From positions 306,705 through 370,704 of the forward strand of contig CALLPE010000008.1 of assembly GCA_938015445.1 (NCBI GenBank): a stretch of DNA of 64,000 nucleotides, read 5' to 3'. This document shows positions 53,509 to 64,000 of this stretch, piece after piece (the first letter of the stretch is position 1; each line of letters opens with the position of its first letter). A program made the position numbers and the translations under genes. The stretch is from an uncultured Pirellulales bacterium. Its GTDB lineage: Bacteria > Planctomycetota > Planctomycetia > Pirellulales > Thermoguttaceae. A model generated the notes under the pieces. That model had not been told where the DNA came from and did no database searches. It saw only the letters and a list, made by a program, of their open reading frames with translations.

Positions 53509-54432
53509 ATGCGCGTATTGTGCGGTCGATGGTGGGCGTGTTGCTTAGGGCTGGCTGCTTTGGCAGCGGCGGGCTGCGGGGAAAAAGGTGGTTCGGAGAA
53601 GAAGCTGACTTTCGATGAACAATTGCGCAAAGCGGCGGCACAATCGGCGGCGGATGTTCGCGCGCGGGAGTTTGTGCGCATCGCCGGCGAGCAGTTCCAG
53701 GCCAAAGACGTCGGCGGCGCCATGCAAACGGTCAAACGTGCCCATCGGGCAGCCGACGAGGTGGCCGACTTGTCCACCCGGGTGAGCGTCTGCTGCTTTG
53801 CAGCCGAGACCCTGGCGCGCGTGGGACAGTCCGACGCAGCCGCCGAGTTCGTCGCCAAAGCTATCTCAGCAGCCGAAAACATACAGGACCTCGAGACTCG
53901 CGCACGCCAACTGGCCCGTATTGCCCAAGCGCAGGCCCGTTTCGCGCCCCAAATGGCTTCGGTCAGCATCGAGGAAGCAGAAAAGTTGGCCGCAGAAGTC
54001 GAAGACCTGTATGGCCGCGTGTTGGTGCTGGCGATGGTGGGACGCAGTTACGATGCGCTCGGCCGAACTGAGGAAGGGCAGCGGGTGTTCGCGTCTGCGG
54101 TGGAGTATGCCGGTACCATCGAGGACGCGCAGCGGCGTACCATGGCACTGGCCGAAGTCGCCGTTCAACAGGCACTGGGGAAGCGACAAGCAGAATCCGA
54201 GAAGACCTTCAAGGATGCGATGAAACATTGTCAACAGGTCGAGCCGGCGCTGGCCCGTGTGCATGCCTTGGCGGATATAGCGCAAAAGCTTTCTCGCGCC
54301 GGCTCGCCCGACCGTGCCCATAAATTGCTTATCGAGGCCGAGAAGCTCTCCGCCAGCATCGCCGAGCCGGACGCGCAAACCGAGGCCCTGCTGCTTATCC
54401 GCTCGCTAATGGCCAAGCTGCCACGGCAGTAG
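53509..54432 (+). CDS. TPR-like lipoprotein
   Basis: A 307-residue protein beginning MRVLCGRWWACCLGLAALAAAGC, a lipoprotein signal with the modified Cys at residue 23. The rest is helical, with seven repeated units of about 35 residues (ARQLARIAQAQARF, VLVLAMVGRSYDALGRTEEGQRVF, ALADIAQKLSRAGSPDRA), a TPR-like arrangement. It probably acts as an envelope-anchored scaffold. An ATG at 53509 fits the lipoprotein signal. A longer frame through the 18-bp repeat would bury it. Partners are unknown. Confidence 0.75.
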   Translation: MRVLCGRWWACCLGLAALAAAGCGEKGGSEKKLTFDEQLRKAAAQSAADVRAREFVRIAGEQFQAKDVGGAMQTVKRAHRAADEVADLSTRVSVCCFAAETLARVGQSDAAAEFVAKAISAAENIQDLETRARQLARIAQAQARFAPQMASVSIEEAEKLAAEVEDLYGRVLVLAMVGRSYDALGRTEEGQRVFASAVEYAGTIEDAQRRTMALAEVAVQQALGKRQAESEKTFKDAMKHCQQVEPALARVHALADIAQKLSRAGSPDRAHKLLIEAEKLSASIAEPDAQTEALLLIRSLMAKLPRQ

Positions 54433-54652
54433 CAATCTGCGAAGCCCGTCGTCCGTCGCCGAGCAGCCAGATCGAACAATCGGCGCATCGCAAACCCGTT
54501 AAGCGGCGATCGGCGCGCATGGCTGTCAGCCTGGCGCTACGCAGCGGAGAACGGCTGGCGCACAGTTGCCGGTGTGCTACGATTGTGTAGCTGCGAGGCG
54601 GCTGATTGAGCCGTTGGCTGAGTAGTGATTCGCGTTGGTTCGGGAGCGACAG

Positions 54653-55627
54653 ATGACGTCGTTGAAGCGCATCTTGGTCACAGGCGGCGCGGGGTTTTTG
54701 GGATCGCACTTGTGCGAACGGCTAGTCGGCCAGGGCCACGACGTGATTTGCCTGGACAATTTCTTCACCAGCCAGAAATCCAACGTAGCGCATCTGTTGC
54801 AGCAACCCAATTTCGAGCTGATCCGCCACGACATCACGCTGCCCATCTGGCTGGAAGTCGATGAAATCTACAACCTGGCTTGTCCGGCGGCCCCCGGACA
54901 CTATCAGTACAATCCCATCAAAACCATGAAGACCTCGGTGATGGGAGCGATCAACGTGTTGGGGATGGCCAAGCGGTGTCGGGCGAAGGTGTTGCAGGCT
55001 TCGACCAGCGAAGTGTACGGCGATCCGGAAGTCCACCCCCAGCCCGAAACGTATCGCGGCGCGGTCAACCCCATCGGCCCGCGCGCCTGCTACGACGAAG
55101 GCAAACGCGCCGCCGAAACCTTGTTCATGGATTATCACCGCCGCAATGGGGTGAACATCCGCATCGTGCGGATCTTCAACACCTACGGTCCGCGGATGCA
55201 TCCGTTCGACGGCCGGGTGATCTCCAACTTCATCCGCCAGGCTTTGCAAGGCGAAGAATTGACCATCTACGGCGACGGCTCGCAGACCCGGTCGTTCTGC
55301 TACCGCGACGATATGGTCGAGGGGATCATCCGGGCGATGAACGCGCCGGACGACTTTACCGGCCCGGTGAATCTGGGCAACCCCGAGGAGTTCACCATCC
55401 GCGAGCTGGCGGAACTGGTGATAGAACTGACCGGGTCGCGCTCGAAGATGGCTTTTCGTCCTCCGCTGCCAGACGATCCGGCCCGACGCCAACCAGACAT
55501 AACTTTGGCCCGCCAGCGCCTGGGATGGTCCCCTACCGTGCCGTTGCGCGAAGGTCTGCGTCGAACGATCGAGTGGTTCCGCTCGATCGACATCAGTCAT
55601 TATCGACCGCCCACGCCGCATTACTGA
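54653..55627 (+). CDS. UDP-glucuronate decarboxylase (UDP-xylose synthase)
   Basis: A 324-residue short-chain dehydrogenase/epimerase. It has the NAD motif [16 protein letters not shown], the family signature [26 protein letters not shown], the catalytic Tyr and Lys in [12 protein letters not shown], and [15 protein letters not shown]. The [11 protein letters not shown] segment is diagnostic for UXS, which oxidises and decarboxylates UDP-glucuronate to UDP-xylose. The start at 54653 has GGGAG seven bases upstream. The sugar may feed envelope polysaccharides. Confidence 0.93.
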   Translation: MTSLKRILVTGGAGFLGSHLCERLVGQGHDVICLDNFFTSQKSNVAHLLQQPNFELIRHDITLPIWLEVDEIYNLACPAAPGHYQYNPIKTMKTSVMGAINVLGMAKRCRAKVLQASTSEVYGDPEVHPQPETYRGAVNPIGPRACYDEGKRAAETLFMDYHRRNGVNIRIVRIFNTYGPRMHPFDGRVISNFIRQALQGEELTIYGDGSQTRSFCYRDDMVEGIIRAMNAPDDFTGPVNLGNPEEFTIRELAELVIELTGSRSKMAFRPPLPDDPARRQPDITLARQRLGWSPTVPLREGLRRTIEWFRSIDISHYRPPTPHY

Positions 55628-55757
55628 CCCCGACCGGCGCGGGCTCGAGGTGACTGCGCGAACATCGGCTGCTTGACCGGTACAGCGCGCGAATTGCCAC
55701 TGCTTGGCGGCCATGCGCACAATTGCTGTCGCAACTGCGGGGCGTCGCGCGGCCCGC

Positions 55758-57632
55758 CTACCGGAATGTTTCCGCGTCGAGACGTCTGGCGAACGACGCG
55801 ACCGCTTCGGCCACCAGCCACAACGCCATCCCCAAAATCACCACGGTCACAATGCTCAAAGCCCACTTATCGCGCAGGACCAGCTTGGATTGCGTGTCGG
55901 TCCACAAGCCGTACAAGTTCAACAACATCGCCCAAATCGAAATCAGCAGCATCAGCGCCATCGGCACGATAGTGTAGCGAATCGGTCGGCCGAGTTTATA
56001 GAGGAAGATGCTGACTGTCAGCAGCGCCAGTCCTGCCAGCAGTTGGTTGACGGTGCCGAACATGGTCCATAGGGTCTTGCCGGCAGGCACCAGGGCGAAG
56101 AAGGCTATCGCCGCTACTGCGATGGCCGAAGCCACGTAGCGGTTGGCCACCATATCCAGCTTGGCGCTGCGAAGGATTTCCTCGATGTTGAAGCGTAGCA
56201 GCCGGGTGGCCGAATCGAGCGTGGTCAGCGCGAAGGCTACCACCGTTACCGCCAGTAGAGTGCTGCCGATATCGTTGGGAATTCCCAGGTGACTCAGGAA
56301 GTTCGCACCGCCGCGAACCACCGCCGACAGTTGCGCCGCCAGAGTGGCTTTCCCGATACCTTCCCATGATGCATAAGTCCCCTGCTGGCTCCAGGCCTCG
56401 GCTCCCAGTCCGGCTGCACACGCCAGAATCACCAAAACCGCCAACGCGGCTTCCACCAGCATCGCCCCGTAGCCGATCGGCAAGGCGTCGGTTTCGCGGC
56501 TGATCTGTCGGGCGGTAGTGCCGCTGGAGACCAGCGAGTGAAACCCGCTGACCGCCCCGCAAGCAATCGTCACGAACAGGAAAGGAACCCACGAGGGGGC
56601 GCCGGGCACGTCCGGACGGAACATGGGGGCATTGATATGGTTTTCCGGCGCGCCTTGGGCCGCAGCCAACAACAATCCTCCTAGCAAAGTGCTCAGCGCA
56701 AAGTAGAGCTGAAAACTGTTGATATAGTCGCGCGGTTGCAGCAGCAGCCACACCGGCAGCACCGAGGCCACGAAGGCGTATCCCAACAATAGTGCAACCC
56801 ACCAATAAGCTGCCTTCTCGGCCGCCTGCGCGATTTCCTCTGCCACCGGCTGGTTGTCCTGGGCCCTGAAGTACTCGAGGGCCGCTGCCGCACCATATGG
56901 CGATTTCAGTACCAGTTGGCTGGGACTATCACTGCGTTGTTTGGCGGCATCGATGGCTTGTCGTGTTTGGGGCGAAACAAACCAACTGTACGACAGCAGC
57001 GGCTGCTTTTCTCCCAGCAATATCAGCCCCGCAAAGCACAGCAACGCAACGACAGTCGCCGGCAGCAACGGTATGCGCAGCTTGTACAGCGCGACGCCGA
57101 AGCACATCGCCACCAGCATAAGGCCGGCAGAGGGGATGATGGCATCGGGATTAAACCGCACGAACAGGTTGGAAATGGAGATCACGAATGCTCCCATCGC
57201 CAGCGACATCATGAAAAAGATGATCAGTAGCGCCAGAATTCTGGCGCGCGGGCCAATCAGATCGCGGCATACGTCGCCGATGGTGCGCCCCTGGAATCGG
57301 ATACTAACGGTCAGCGCCCCCATATCGTGTACCGCGCCGATGAGGATCGAGCCGAGCACCACCCATAGCAGCGCAGGAACCCAGCCCCAGATCACCGCGA
57401 TGGCCGGCCCGAGGATCGGCCCCAGTCCGGCAATCGACGCGAAATGATGCCCGAACAGGATCGGCGCCCGGGTGGGTACGAAGTCGATGCCGTCCTGGCG
57501 GGTGTGCGCCGGGGTGCTCCGCAAGGCATCGAGCTGGAAGACTCGCCGGGCCAAAAAACGTCCGTAAGTCGAGTAAGCCGCGGCCAAAATTACAAAGCAC
57601 ACCACCGCCAGTAAGGCTGCGTTGTCGGTCAT
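55758..57632 (-). CDS. cstA: CstA-family carbon starvation protein / pyruvate transporter
   Basis: A 624-residue inner-membrane protein with about 16 hydrophobic helices. The family segment is FGHHFASIAGLGPILGPAIAVIWGWVPALLWVVLGSILIGAVHD, broken here as several stretches, then STLLAVTVVAFALTTLDSATR. CstA proteins import pyruvate or peptides under carbon limitation. Length is slightly below the E. coli protein. The ATG at 57632 matches the family start; 28 upstream codons are unlikely. It is convergent with the UXS gene and divergent from trxB. Confidence 0.93.
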   Translation of the reverse strand: MTDNAALLAVVCFVILAAAYSTYGRFLARRVFQLDALRSTPAHTRQDGIDFVPTRAPILFGHHFASIAGLGPILGPAIAVIWGWVPALLWVVLGSILIGAVHDMGALTVSIRFQGRTIGDVCRDLIGPRARILALLIIFFMMSLAMGAFVISISNLFVRFNPDAIIPSAGLMLVAMCFGVALYKLRIPLLPATVVALLCFAGLILLGEKQPLLSYSWFVSPQTRQAIDAAKQRSDSPSQLVLKSPYGAAAALEYFRAQDNQPVAEEIAQAAEKAAYWWVALLLGYAFVASVLPVWLLLQPRDYINSFQLYFALSTLLGGLLLAAAQGAPENHINAPMFRPDVPGAPSWVPFLFVTIACGAVSGFHSLVSSGTTARQISRETDALPIGYGAMLVEAALAVLVILACAAGLGAEAWSQQGTYASWEGIGKATLAAQLSAVVRGGANFLSHLGIPNDIGSTLLAVTVVAFALTTLDSATRLLRFNIEEILRSAKLDMVANRYVASAIAVAAIAFFALVPAGKTLWTMFGTVNQLLAGLALLTVSIFLYKLGRPIRYTIVPMALMLLISIWAMLLNLYGLWTDTQSKLVLRDKWALSIVTVVILGMALWLVAEAVASFARRLDAETFR

Positions 57633-58065
57633 ATCTATGAATCCCCGCTGTGCGAGCCTCGATGTATTCTCCCTGTGCGCGCCGCTGCGGTTAGCTCTCT
57701 GGCCATGCGCCGCCACAGGCCGAGCAACCTCACAGACTCGACGGCAGGACGCAACCGGTTCGAGCGGCGGCCGTGTTGGTTGCTGCCGAGCGTCGAAACT
57801 GTCTGGTCAGATGTGCTGTCCTAAGTACATGTCCTAACAATTCGCAAACGGGCACGAAGGAAGACCGTGGCTCGCCCGTCCCCTTTCAAACCGCACAACC
57901 CAACATATAATCACTAGTTTAACGCGCGATGTGAAGCTCAACAGGTTCGCTTGTCGGCTTGCCGGCTGGACGATGCTTATTGCGGATAAACATATTGCGA
58001 ATATTGCGAATACACAACAGATTGATCGATTTTCTAGAGAGGATTGATCATTGCTGGAGGTACCA
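57633..58065. other. Divergent intergenic region between cstA and trxB
   Basis: About 430 bases. It contains the TATAAT described below and a short direct repeat (ATATTGCGA twice near 57992-58010). No gene is supported. Confidence 0.55.
57884..57911 (+). promoter_or_regulatory. Possible promoter for trxB
   Basis: A perfect TATAAT lies at 57906-57911. The best -35 (TTTCAA, 57884-57889, 16-base spacer) matches at only three positions. The leader would be about 130 to 150 bases. Confidence 0.35.
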
Positions 58066-59136
58066 GTGACAGAAGAGAAAGTCGCTGACTGCGAAAAGGT
58101 GATAATAATCGGCAGCGGTCCGGCCGCTTGGACTGCCGCGATATATTGCGCGCGGGCGGCGCTGCGGCCATTGGTGTTCGAAGGAGCGATCACCGAAGAG
58201 AACCGGCTGGCTGGCACACTTCCGCTTGGACAACTGGCCCTTACAAATGAAGTTGAGAACTATCCCGGTTTTCCCGTCGGCGACCTTTCGGCTTATTTGG
58301 ATGCAGCGATCGATCCCTCGCGCAGGGCCGCGATGGCGCCGCACCGGGGTCACGGTGTATCAGGCCCGGAGCTGATGGAGCTGATGCGCAAGCAGGCGGG
58401 AAACTTTGGCACTCGAATAATCACCGAAGACATCGTACAGGTTGACTTTCGCCGCTATCCGTTCGAGCTGTCGGCAAGCGACGGCAAATCGTATCGGGCG
58501 TTGGCGGTGATCGTGGCCACTGGGGCAAGAGCGAATTATCTGGGTCTGCCTTCCGAAGAACGCTTCAAAAACAATGGGGTGAGCGCTTGCGCCGTGTGCG
58601 ACGGTGCGTTGCCACGCTTTCGCGGCAAACCGCTGGTTGTTATCGGCGGCGGCGATTCAGCGGTGGAAGAGGCAACATACCTGACTAAGTTTGGCAGCAT
58701 AGTTTATATGGTGCATAGGCGCGACAAACTTCGCGCGTCGAAGATCATGGCCCAGCGCGCCATGACCCATCCGAAAATCAAGATACTGTGGAATCGAGTG
58801 CTGGAGGAAATCCTGGGCAACGACCAAGACGGGGTGACCGGAGTTCGCCTACGAAGCACGGTTGGCGAGCCGGAATTGACCGAGCCTTGCGCGGGCGTGT
58901 TCTTGGCAATCGGGCACACGCCCAACACCGCGTTTTTAGAGGGTCAGTTGGAACTTACTGCGAAAAAGTACATCAAATTGACAACTCCCGGCCGCACTCT
59001 TACCAGCGTGGAAGGAGTTTTTGCCGCCGGCGACGTGGCCGACGACTACTACCGACAGGCCGTTACCGCTGCCGGCAGCGGCTGCATGGCCGCACTGGAC
59101 GCCGAACGTTGGCTGGCGGAAAAACATCCGGAGTAA
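58066..59136 (+). CDS. trxB: Thioredoxin reductase with internal insertion
   Basis: A 356-residue FAD/NADPH enzyme. FAD binding is shown by [16 protein letters not shown], the redox pair by [14 protein letters not shown] binding by [16 protein letters not shown], and the final FAD motif by [16 protein letters not shown]. Relative to E. coli TrxB there are about 25 extra residues after [10 protein letters not shown] ([17 protein letters not shown] region), before the GPELMELM helix. GTG at 58066 with GGAGG five bases upstream is chosen. A TTG at 58051 with AGAGAGGA is possible. Confidence 0.93.
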   Translation: MTEEKVADCEKVIIIGSGPAAWTAAIYCARAALRPLVFEGAITEENRLAGTLPLGQLALTNEVENYPGFPVGDLSAYLDAAIDPSRRAAMAPHRGHGVSGPELMELMRKQAGNFGTRIITEDIVQVDFRRYPFELSASDGKSYRALAVIVATGARANYLGLPSEERFKNNGVSACAVCDGALPRFRGKPLVVIGGGDSAVEEATYLTKFGSIVYMVHRRDKLRASKIMAQRAMTHPKIKILWNRVLEEILGNDQDGVTGVRLRSTVGEPELTEPCAGVFLAIGHTPNTAFLEGQLELTAKKYIKLTTPGRTLTSVEGVFAAGDVADDYYRQAVTAAGSGCMAALDAERWLAEKHPE

Positions 59137-59291
59137 CCTATTGCTGGCGACTGCCCGCCCCACATCGCAGGCACATGCCGTACAAACCACAGAACAGCTC
59201 TAGTAGAACGCTCTAGAGGCTCTAACAAAACGAAACCCTCGAAGGATTTGACTAGCCCTGTACGAGGGATAGTGTGTGGGCAAAGGTGGTT

Positions 59292-59320
59292 TTGTTTAAA
59301 GCGTTTTAATACAGTACATT
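59292..59320 (+). promoter_or_regulatory. Candidate sigma-70-type promoter of asnS
   Basis: TTGTTT (59292-59297) and TACATT (59315-59320) are 17 bases apart. The transcript would begin near 59327, about 34 bases before the ATG. Confidence 0.45.
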
Positions 59321-59360
59321 GCTCTGTAAAGATTAGACGGGAAATGTTGCGGGCTGCACA

Positions 59361-60764
<1,404 letters not shown>

Positions 60765-61032
60765 AATAGGGTATCGTCGAAAGGGATATGGGGTAAGGGA
60801 CAAAAAGACAGGTAACACGCGTAGGGTTTTACCATGCATGTTCCAGCACCTCCGGCCGAGGCGTGAACACTTACCCCACCACCTCAGCATGATCCCCTTC
60901 AACCACTCGGTGGCTGCTGGTAAAGCGTTCGGGATGGGATCTTAGGTGGACATTGCCGCCTTGCACCGTGTTGCTGCCTTGCGACAGTCGGCATCTGCCA
61001 CTCGGCATTTATGTCAGCCTAGCGCAGGGCTG

Positions 61033-62364
61033 TTATCTGAGGGCTTCTAGTGGTTTCAGGCGCATGGCCGACAGCGCCGGCAGCAATCCTCCCAATATTC
61101 CCAACACCAGCGTGAGCAATATGGCCACGGCGTAGATCGTAGTATCGACGGTCAGTTGCAAGGCCACCGATTTTCCCATTCCCACACCGGCCACCACGCT
61201 AGTGGCCGACATTCCATGGCATAGCGAGCCAAGCGCGCAGCCGAAGGCTCCGCCCAGCATGGCGATCAATAGCGACTCCAGCAGGATGGCGGCCAGCACG
61301 TGTTCGGGGGCATAGCCGATCAGGCGCAGTACGCCAATATCCCTGATGCGCTGATTGACGGCGGCAAACATGGTATTCATGATGCCGAACACCCCGCCCA
61401 CCGACATTACCACAGTGATGAAGATAATGGCCACAAGGAACTGCTTATTGGTGTCTTGCAGACTGGCATAGTAGTTTTTTTCCACCTGCGGCGAGACAGG
61501 CGCTTTGGTGTACTTTTCTTTGAGGAACTGGCAGAAATTGGCGGCGGCCTCATCGTCGGCGGTTCGCACTACTAAGGTGGTGTAAGTGTTCTTGCCGAAG
61601 ATGGCCGCAATCAGCGCTCGTTTGGCCCAAATCTCTGAATTGAAAGTTGACCCAGAGGAGCGCATCACCCCTACCACCAACCACTGCCGATTACCCAGCG
61701 TAAAGGTGTCGCCCACGTCCAGCCGCCGCGGATTGCGGGCCGAGGCAAGTTGTTCCGGCGTGCGGTCGCGGCCGAGTTCCCGGGCAACCCCTTCGCCCAG
61801 TACTGCTTCGATCAGGGTGGCGCCCTTGACTTCTCCGTAGGCGTCCTCGTTCAGTTCGCGCACGCCGGCATCGGAAAACCACGTTCCTGCCTGCAACGAG
61901 ATTTCATGTACTCGGGCGGCCATTATCGGGTCGTCTAGTCCGCGCAGTTGCAGAAACCTGCGTTGCGGTCCGGTGCGCGAACTGCTGGTGAACATCTGGT
62001 TTACGACCAGATAGGTTTCGCGGCTGACCATGGGCCGCCCCTGCCAGGTGAGAATAGCCGGCTCGCTTTCGATCTCTGTTAAATCCGAGACGTTAAGATT
62101 GCTAAACGCTTCGTCGGTGGCTCCGTCCGAAAGGATCAGCACGTTGCCCGGCACGCCCGTGCCCTCGGTCATGATCTGCATTCCGTTGACGAAGGCCAGC
62201 ATAGCGATCAACAAGGTGACCATGGCCGTGAAGGCCAGGGCAGTCAACAGCGTGGTGCGCCAGCGGACCGTCAGGCTGCGCAAGGTGTAACTGAGCGGCA
62301 CTTTGCCCACTGCTAGCAATATCGCCACCAGCACAGCAGCCACGGTCAGCAGGGTTTCGATCAT
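61033..62364 (-). CDS. ABC transporter permease, FtsX/MacB type
   Basis: A 443-residue inner-membrane protein with an N-terminal hydrophobic helix, a second near 60-80 (TLLTALAFTAMVTLLIAMLAFVNGM), then a periplasmic domain of about 200 residues. Three C-terminal helices end the protein (FLVAIIFITVVMSVGGVFGIMNTMFAAVNQRIRDIGVLRLIG). The FGIMNTMFAAVNQR...GVLRLIG segment is the coupling region of the FtsX family. It follows another permease 144 bases upstream, so they likely form a heterodimer. No ATPase subunit is in the window. Confidence 0.85.
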   Translation of the reverse strand: MIETLLTVAAVLVAILLAVGKVPLSYTLRSLTVRWRTTLLTALAFTAMVTLLIAMLAFVNGMQIMTEGTGVPGNVLILSDGATDEAFSNLNVSDLTEIESEPAILTWQGRPMVSRETYLVVNQMFTSSSRTGPQRRFLQLRGLDDPIMAARVHEISLQAGTWFSDAGVRELNEDAYGEVKGATLIEAVLGEGVARELGRDRTPEQLASARNPRRLDVGDTFTLGNRQWLVVGVMRSSGSTFNSEIWAKRALIAAIFGKNTYTTLVVRTADDEAAANFCQFLKEKYTKAPVSPQVEKNYYASLQDTNKQFLVAIIFITVVMSVGGVFGIMNTMFAAVNQRIRDIGVLRLIGYAPEHVLAAILLESLLIAMLGGAFGCALGSLCHGMSATSVVAGVGMGKSVALQLTVDTTIYAVAILLTLVLGILGGLLPALSAMRLKPLEALR

Positions 62365-62508
62365 GGCGGTCTTATGCGACGTATCGGCTTGTGGCGGTCG
62401 GCCGGAACAGCGTCGCCGGAGCGACATCTGGCGGCTGCTCCGCAGGGCGTCTCGGGTCAGCTATCAAAATCTGGCGCTTTCAGCGCTAGCTATCGAAATC
62501 GGGCCGTT

Positions 62509-63759
62509 TCAGGCTACCTTCGAAAAAACGTCAACCACTTTCACGCGGCAAGCGGACCAGGCCGGTAAGATGCTTCCGGCCAGAGCGGCGCCGCCGCCGA
62601 TGTATGCACCCCAAAAAAGCGACTCCACGGGAATGAAGAACTTGCTGAAGAATCCCAACTGCAAGGGCAGCCCGCCCATCGCGTAGTTGATCAGCACGAA
62701 AGTCAGTGCGGCGCTAGCCAGTCCTGCGCCGGCGCCGATCAGTAGCGCTTCGCCCAGCACCAGTAGCATGATGTGGGCCGGCTGGAATCCGAGCACCTTC
62801 AGCACGGCGAACTCCATGCGGCGCTCGCGCACGCTGATGCTGATCGCGTTGGCGATGATCATCGCCAAACTGACGATGCAGGCCGTAGTCAAGTACCAAC
62901 GCATGAAGAACACCAAGTCTCGAAAGGCGTCCATGAAAGCAGCGTAGCCAGAAGAGGCTGTCTCGCATTTCACGGCCGGATTGGTGTAGTAGGGAGAATT
63001 CTCGATCTGCGCCGCCACCCGATTGAAGGCCGCCGTGTCGGCCACCTTCAGCCACATCAGGTTCAGGCTGCGTTCGGCCAGCGGATGCTTACGTCCGTTG
63101 TGCTCGCGCTCGTAGGCATCGAAGGCCCGGGCCAGATACTCGCTGTGGAAGGCTGCCAGGGTGTCATACCGTCCGGGCGGGAAGGCGCCGACGATCTCGA
63201 ACTCCAAATCCAACCCCTTGAAGTTGGCTATTCCGTACAGTTTGATCCGCTCGCCGATGCGCTTGTTGGTGTTGCGCAGATGATTGGCCCCCAGGATGAT
63301 TCCCTGCAAATTGTTCTTCATTTTCTCCACATATAATTGCACCAAACGTTCTTCTTCCGGCGAGAGGCTTTCCATGCCGTCGAGCATGGTGAGCACTTTC
63401 GACGGGTCGGTGGCGATGCCGAAGATCAAGCTTTCCCGGGTGATCTTGTCCTTTTCGGTAGTGCCGCCGTAGAACTGCCAGGTCATCCAGTCCAGCGGAC
63501 GCACATCGTCCGGCTCGATCGCTGCTCCCTGCGCCAGCGTGTTGGCGTAAGAGATGGGCAGCCGGCTGGGGATGGACCATTTTTCGGTCACTAGTACCTT
63601 GACGTTCTCGCTCTTTTCGGCGGTGATCAGGTCCAGCAGCATCAGGATCGACCATACCAGCGTCACTACCAGCACCAGCACCATCGTGCCCAGTGCAGTC
63701 AACGCGCTGCGCAGCAAATTGCGCCGAATATTTCGCAATATCAGCAGCAGGAATTTCAT
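62509..63759 (-). CDS. ABC transporter permease, FtsX/MacB type
   Basis: A 416-residue inner-membrane protein, second member of the pair. The first helix follows MKFLLLILRNIRRNLLRSALT. A long extracytoplasmic domain (about 60-280) precedes three C-terminal helices, with the family coupling segment VRERRMEFAVLKVLGFQPAHIM. The ATG at 63759 gives the standard MacB-like start; a frame to 63798 has no support. The upstream gap holds a 14-bp tandem array. The ATPase may be encoded beyond the right edge. Confidence 0.86.
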   Translation of the reverse strand: MKFLLLILRNIRRNLLRSALTALGTMVLVLVVTLVWSILMLLDLITAEKSENVKVLVTEKWSIPSRLPISYANTLAQGAAIEPDDVRPLDWMTWQFYGGTTEKDKITRESLIFGIATDPSKVLTMLDGMESLSPEEERLVQLYVEKMKNNLQGIILGANHLRNTNKRIGERIKLYGIANFKGLDLEFEIVGAFPPGRYDTLAAFHSEYLARAFDAYEREHNGRKHPLAERSLNLMWLKVADTAAFNRVAAQIENSPYYTNPAVKCETASSGYAAFMDAFRDLVFFMRWYLTTACIVSLAMIIANAISISVRERRMEFAVLKVLGFQPAHIMLLVLGEALLIGAGAGLASAALTFVLINYAMGGLPLQLGFFSKFFIPVESLFWGAYIGGGAALAGSILPAWSACRVKVVDVFSKVA

Positions 63760-63835
63760 AGCCGCCTGCTCGAAACTAGCTGGAACACGGCCTCTCAACT
63801 GGCTGGTTGTGACGCCTGCTATTATTCTGTCGGGT

Positions 63836-64000
63836 GTTGTGTGTTATCTGTTGTGTGTTATCTGTCGTGTGTTATCTGTTGTGTGTTATCTGTTGTGTGT
63901 TATCTGTTGTGTGTTATCTGTTGTGTGTTATCTGTTGCGTGTTATCTGTTGCGTGTTATCTGTTGCGTGTTATCTGTTGCGTGTTATCTGTTGCGTGTTA
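63836..64000. repeat. Tandem repeat, 14-bp unit, about 12 copies, cut by the window edge
   Basis: Units GTTGTGTGTTATCT (early copies) and GTTGCGTGTTATCT (last five) run uninterrupted to the end of the window. One early copy reads GTCGTGT. The array lies about 75 bases upstream of the permease start and continues beyond 64000. Confidence 0.95.

Noticed and set aside
59137..59360. T-box or other leader riboswitch upstream of asnS
   Set aside because: No specifier stem or T-box core sequence could be seen; a simple promoter with a short leader fits better.

Overview
The window looks like chromosomal DNA of a planctomycete, most likely in or near the Pirellulales. The case rests on family combinations rather than any search: a DUF1559 prepilin-like protein with an H-x9-DG end, a PEP-CTERM protein, a Tat-exported Gfo/Idh oxidoreductase, a ceramidase-like hydrolase, a SUMF1-domain protein with a long Pro/Glu/Lys linker, a DUF4832-type glycosidase-like protein, a Sua5-phosphatase fusion, and many exported proteins with TPR repeats. 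Genes are GC-rich, mostly single or in short operons, and separated by gaps of 200 to 700 bases. No phage, IS element, CRISPR array or plasmid function was seen.

Layout. 1-53: end of a tRNA-Gly(CCC). 471-5072: translationally coupled operon of a fused ArsR-arsenate reductase and the phosphate importer PstSCAB. 5490-9355: Tat-exported oxidoreductase and a large secreted protein of unknown role. 10077-14511: NarL-type regulator, enolase-superfamily enzyme and heparinase-like secreted lyase. 14851-17402 (minus): lysine 2,3-aminomutase-like radical SAM enzyme and a methyltransferase. 18051-19184: Sua5 fused to an arginine-phosphatase-like domain. 19456-25148 (minus): RibD, a polytopic membrane protein, an exported TPR protein and an unknown protein. 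25385-28048: small protein, STN-domain exported protein, asparagine synthetase A. 28116-30824 (minus): exported flavodoxin-like protein and SUMF1-domain protein. 31080-34714: IlvN, IlvC, DUF1638 protein and an MtaA/CmuA-type methyltransferase. 34904-37600 (minus): ceramidase-like protein and polyprenyl diphosphate synthase. 38127-41569 (minus): informational operon rplY-pth-rpsF-ssb-rplI with moaC at its end. 42090-48702: TPR protein, alpha/beta hydrolase, small Cys/His protein, DUF1559 protein and PEP-CTERM protein. 48756-55627: glycosidase-like protein, sodium/solute symporter, two small or lipoprotein genes and UDP-glucuronate decarboxylase. 55758-60764: CstA, TrxB, AsnS. 61033-63759 (minus): two FtsX/MacB-type ABC permeases.

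How genes fit together. The clearest unit is arsRC-pstSCAB, joining arsenate sensing and reduction to high-affinity phosphate uptake. The L25-Pth-S6-SSB-L9 run is a conventional translation/replication cluster. DUF1638 plus the methyltransferase form a probable one-carbon pair. Much of the rest is secreted or envelope-bound and fits a polysaccharide-degrading lifestyle, but substrates cannot be read from sequence alone.

The most unusual structural signal is a set of about a dozen unrelated short tandem repeats (8 to 39 bp units) in intergenic DNA. Three of them begin inside the last codons of a gene and duplicate its stop codon, with unit lengths (19, 20, 22 bp) that put the copied stops into other reading frames. 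Another has four 18-bp units ending exactly at a start codon, and a 14-bp array runs off the right edge.
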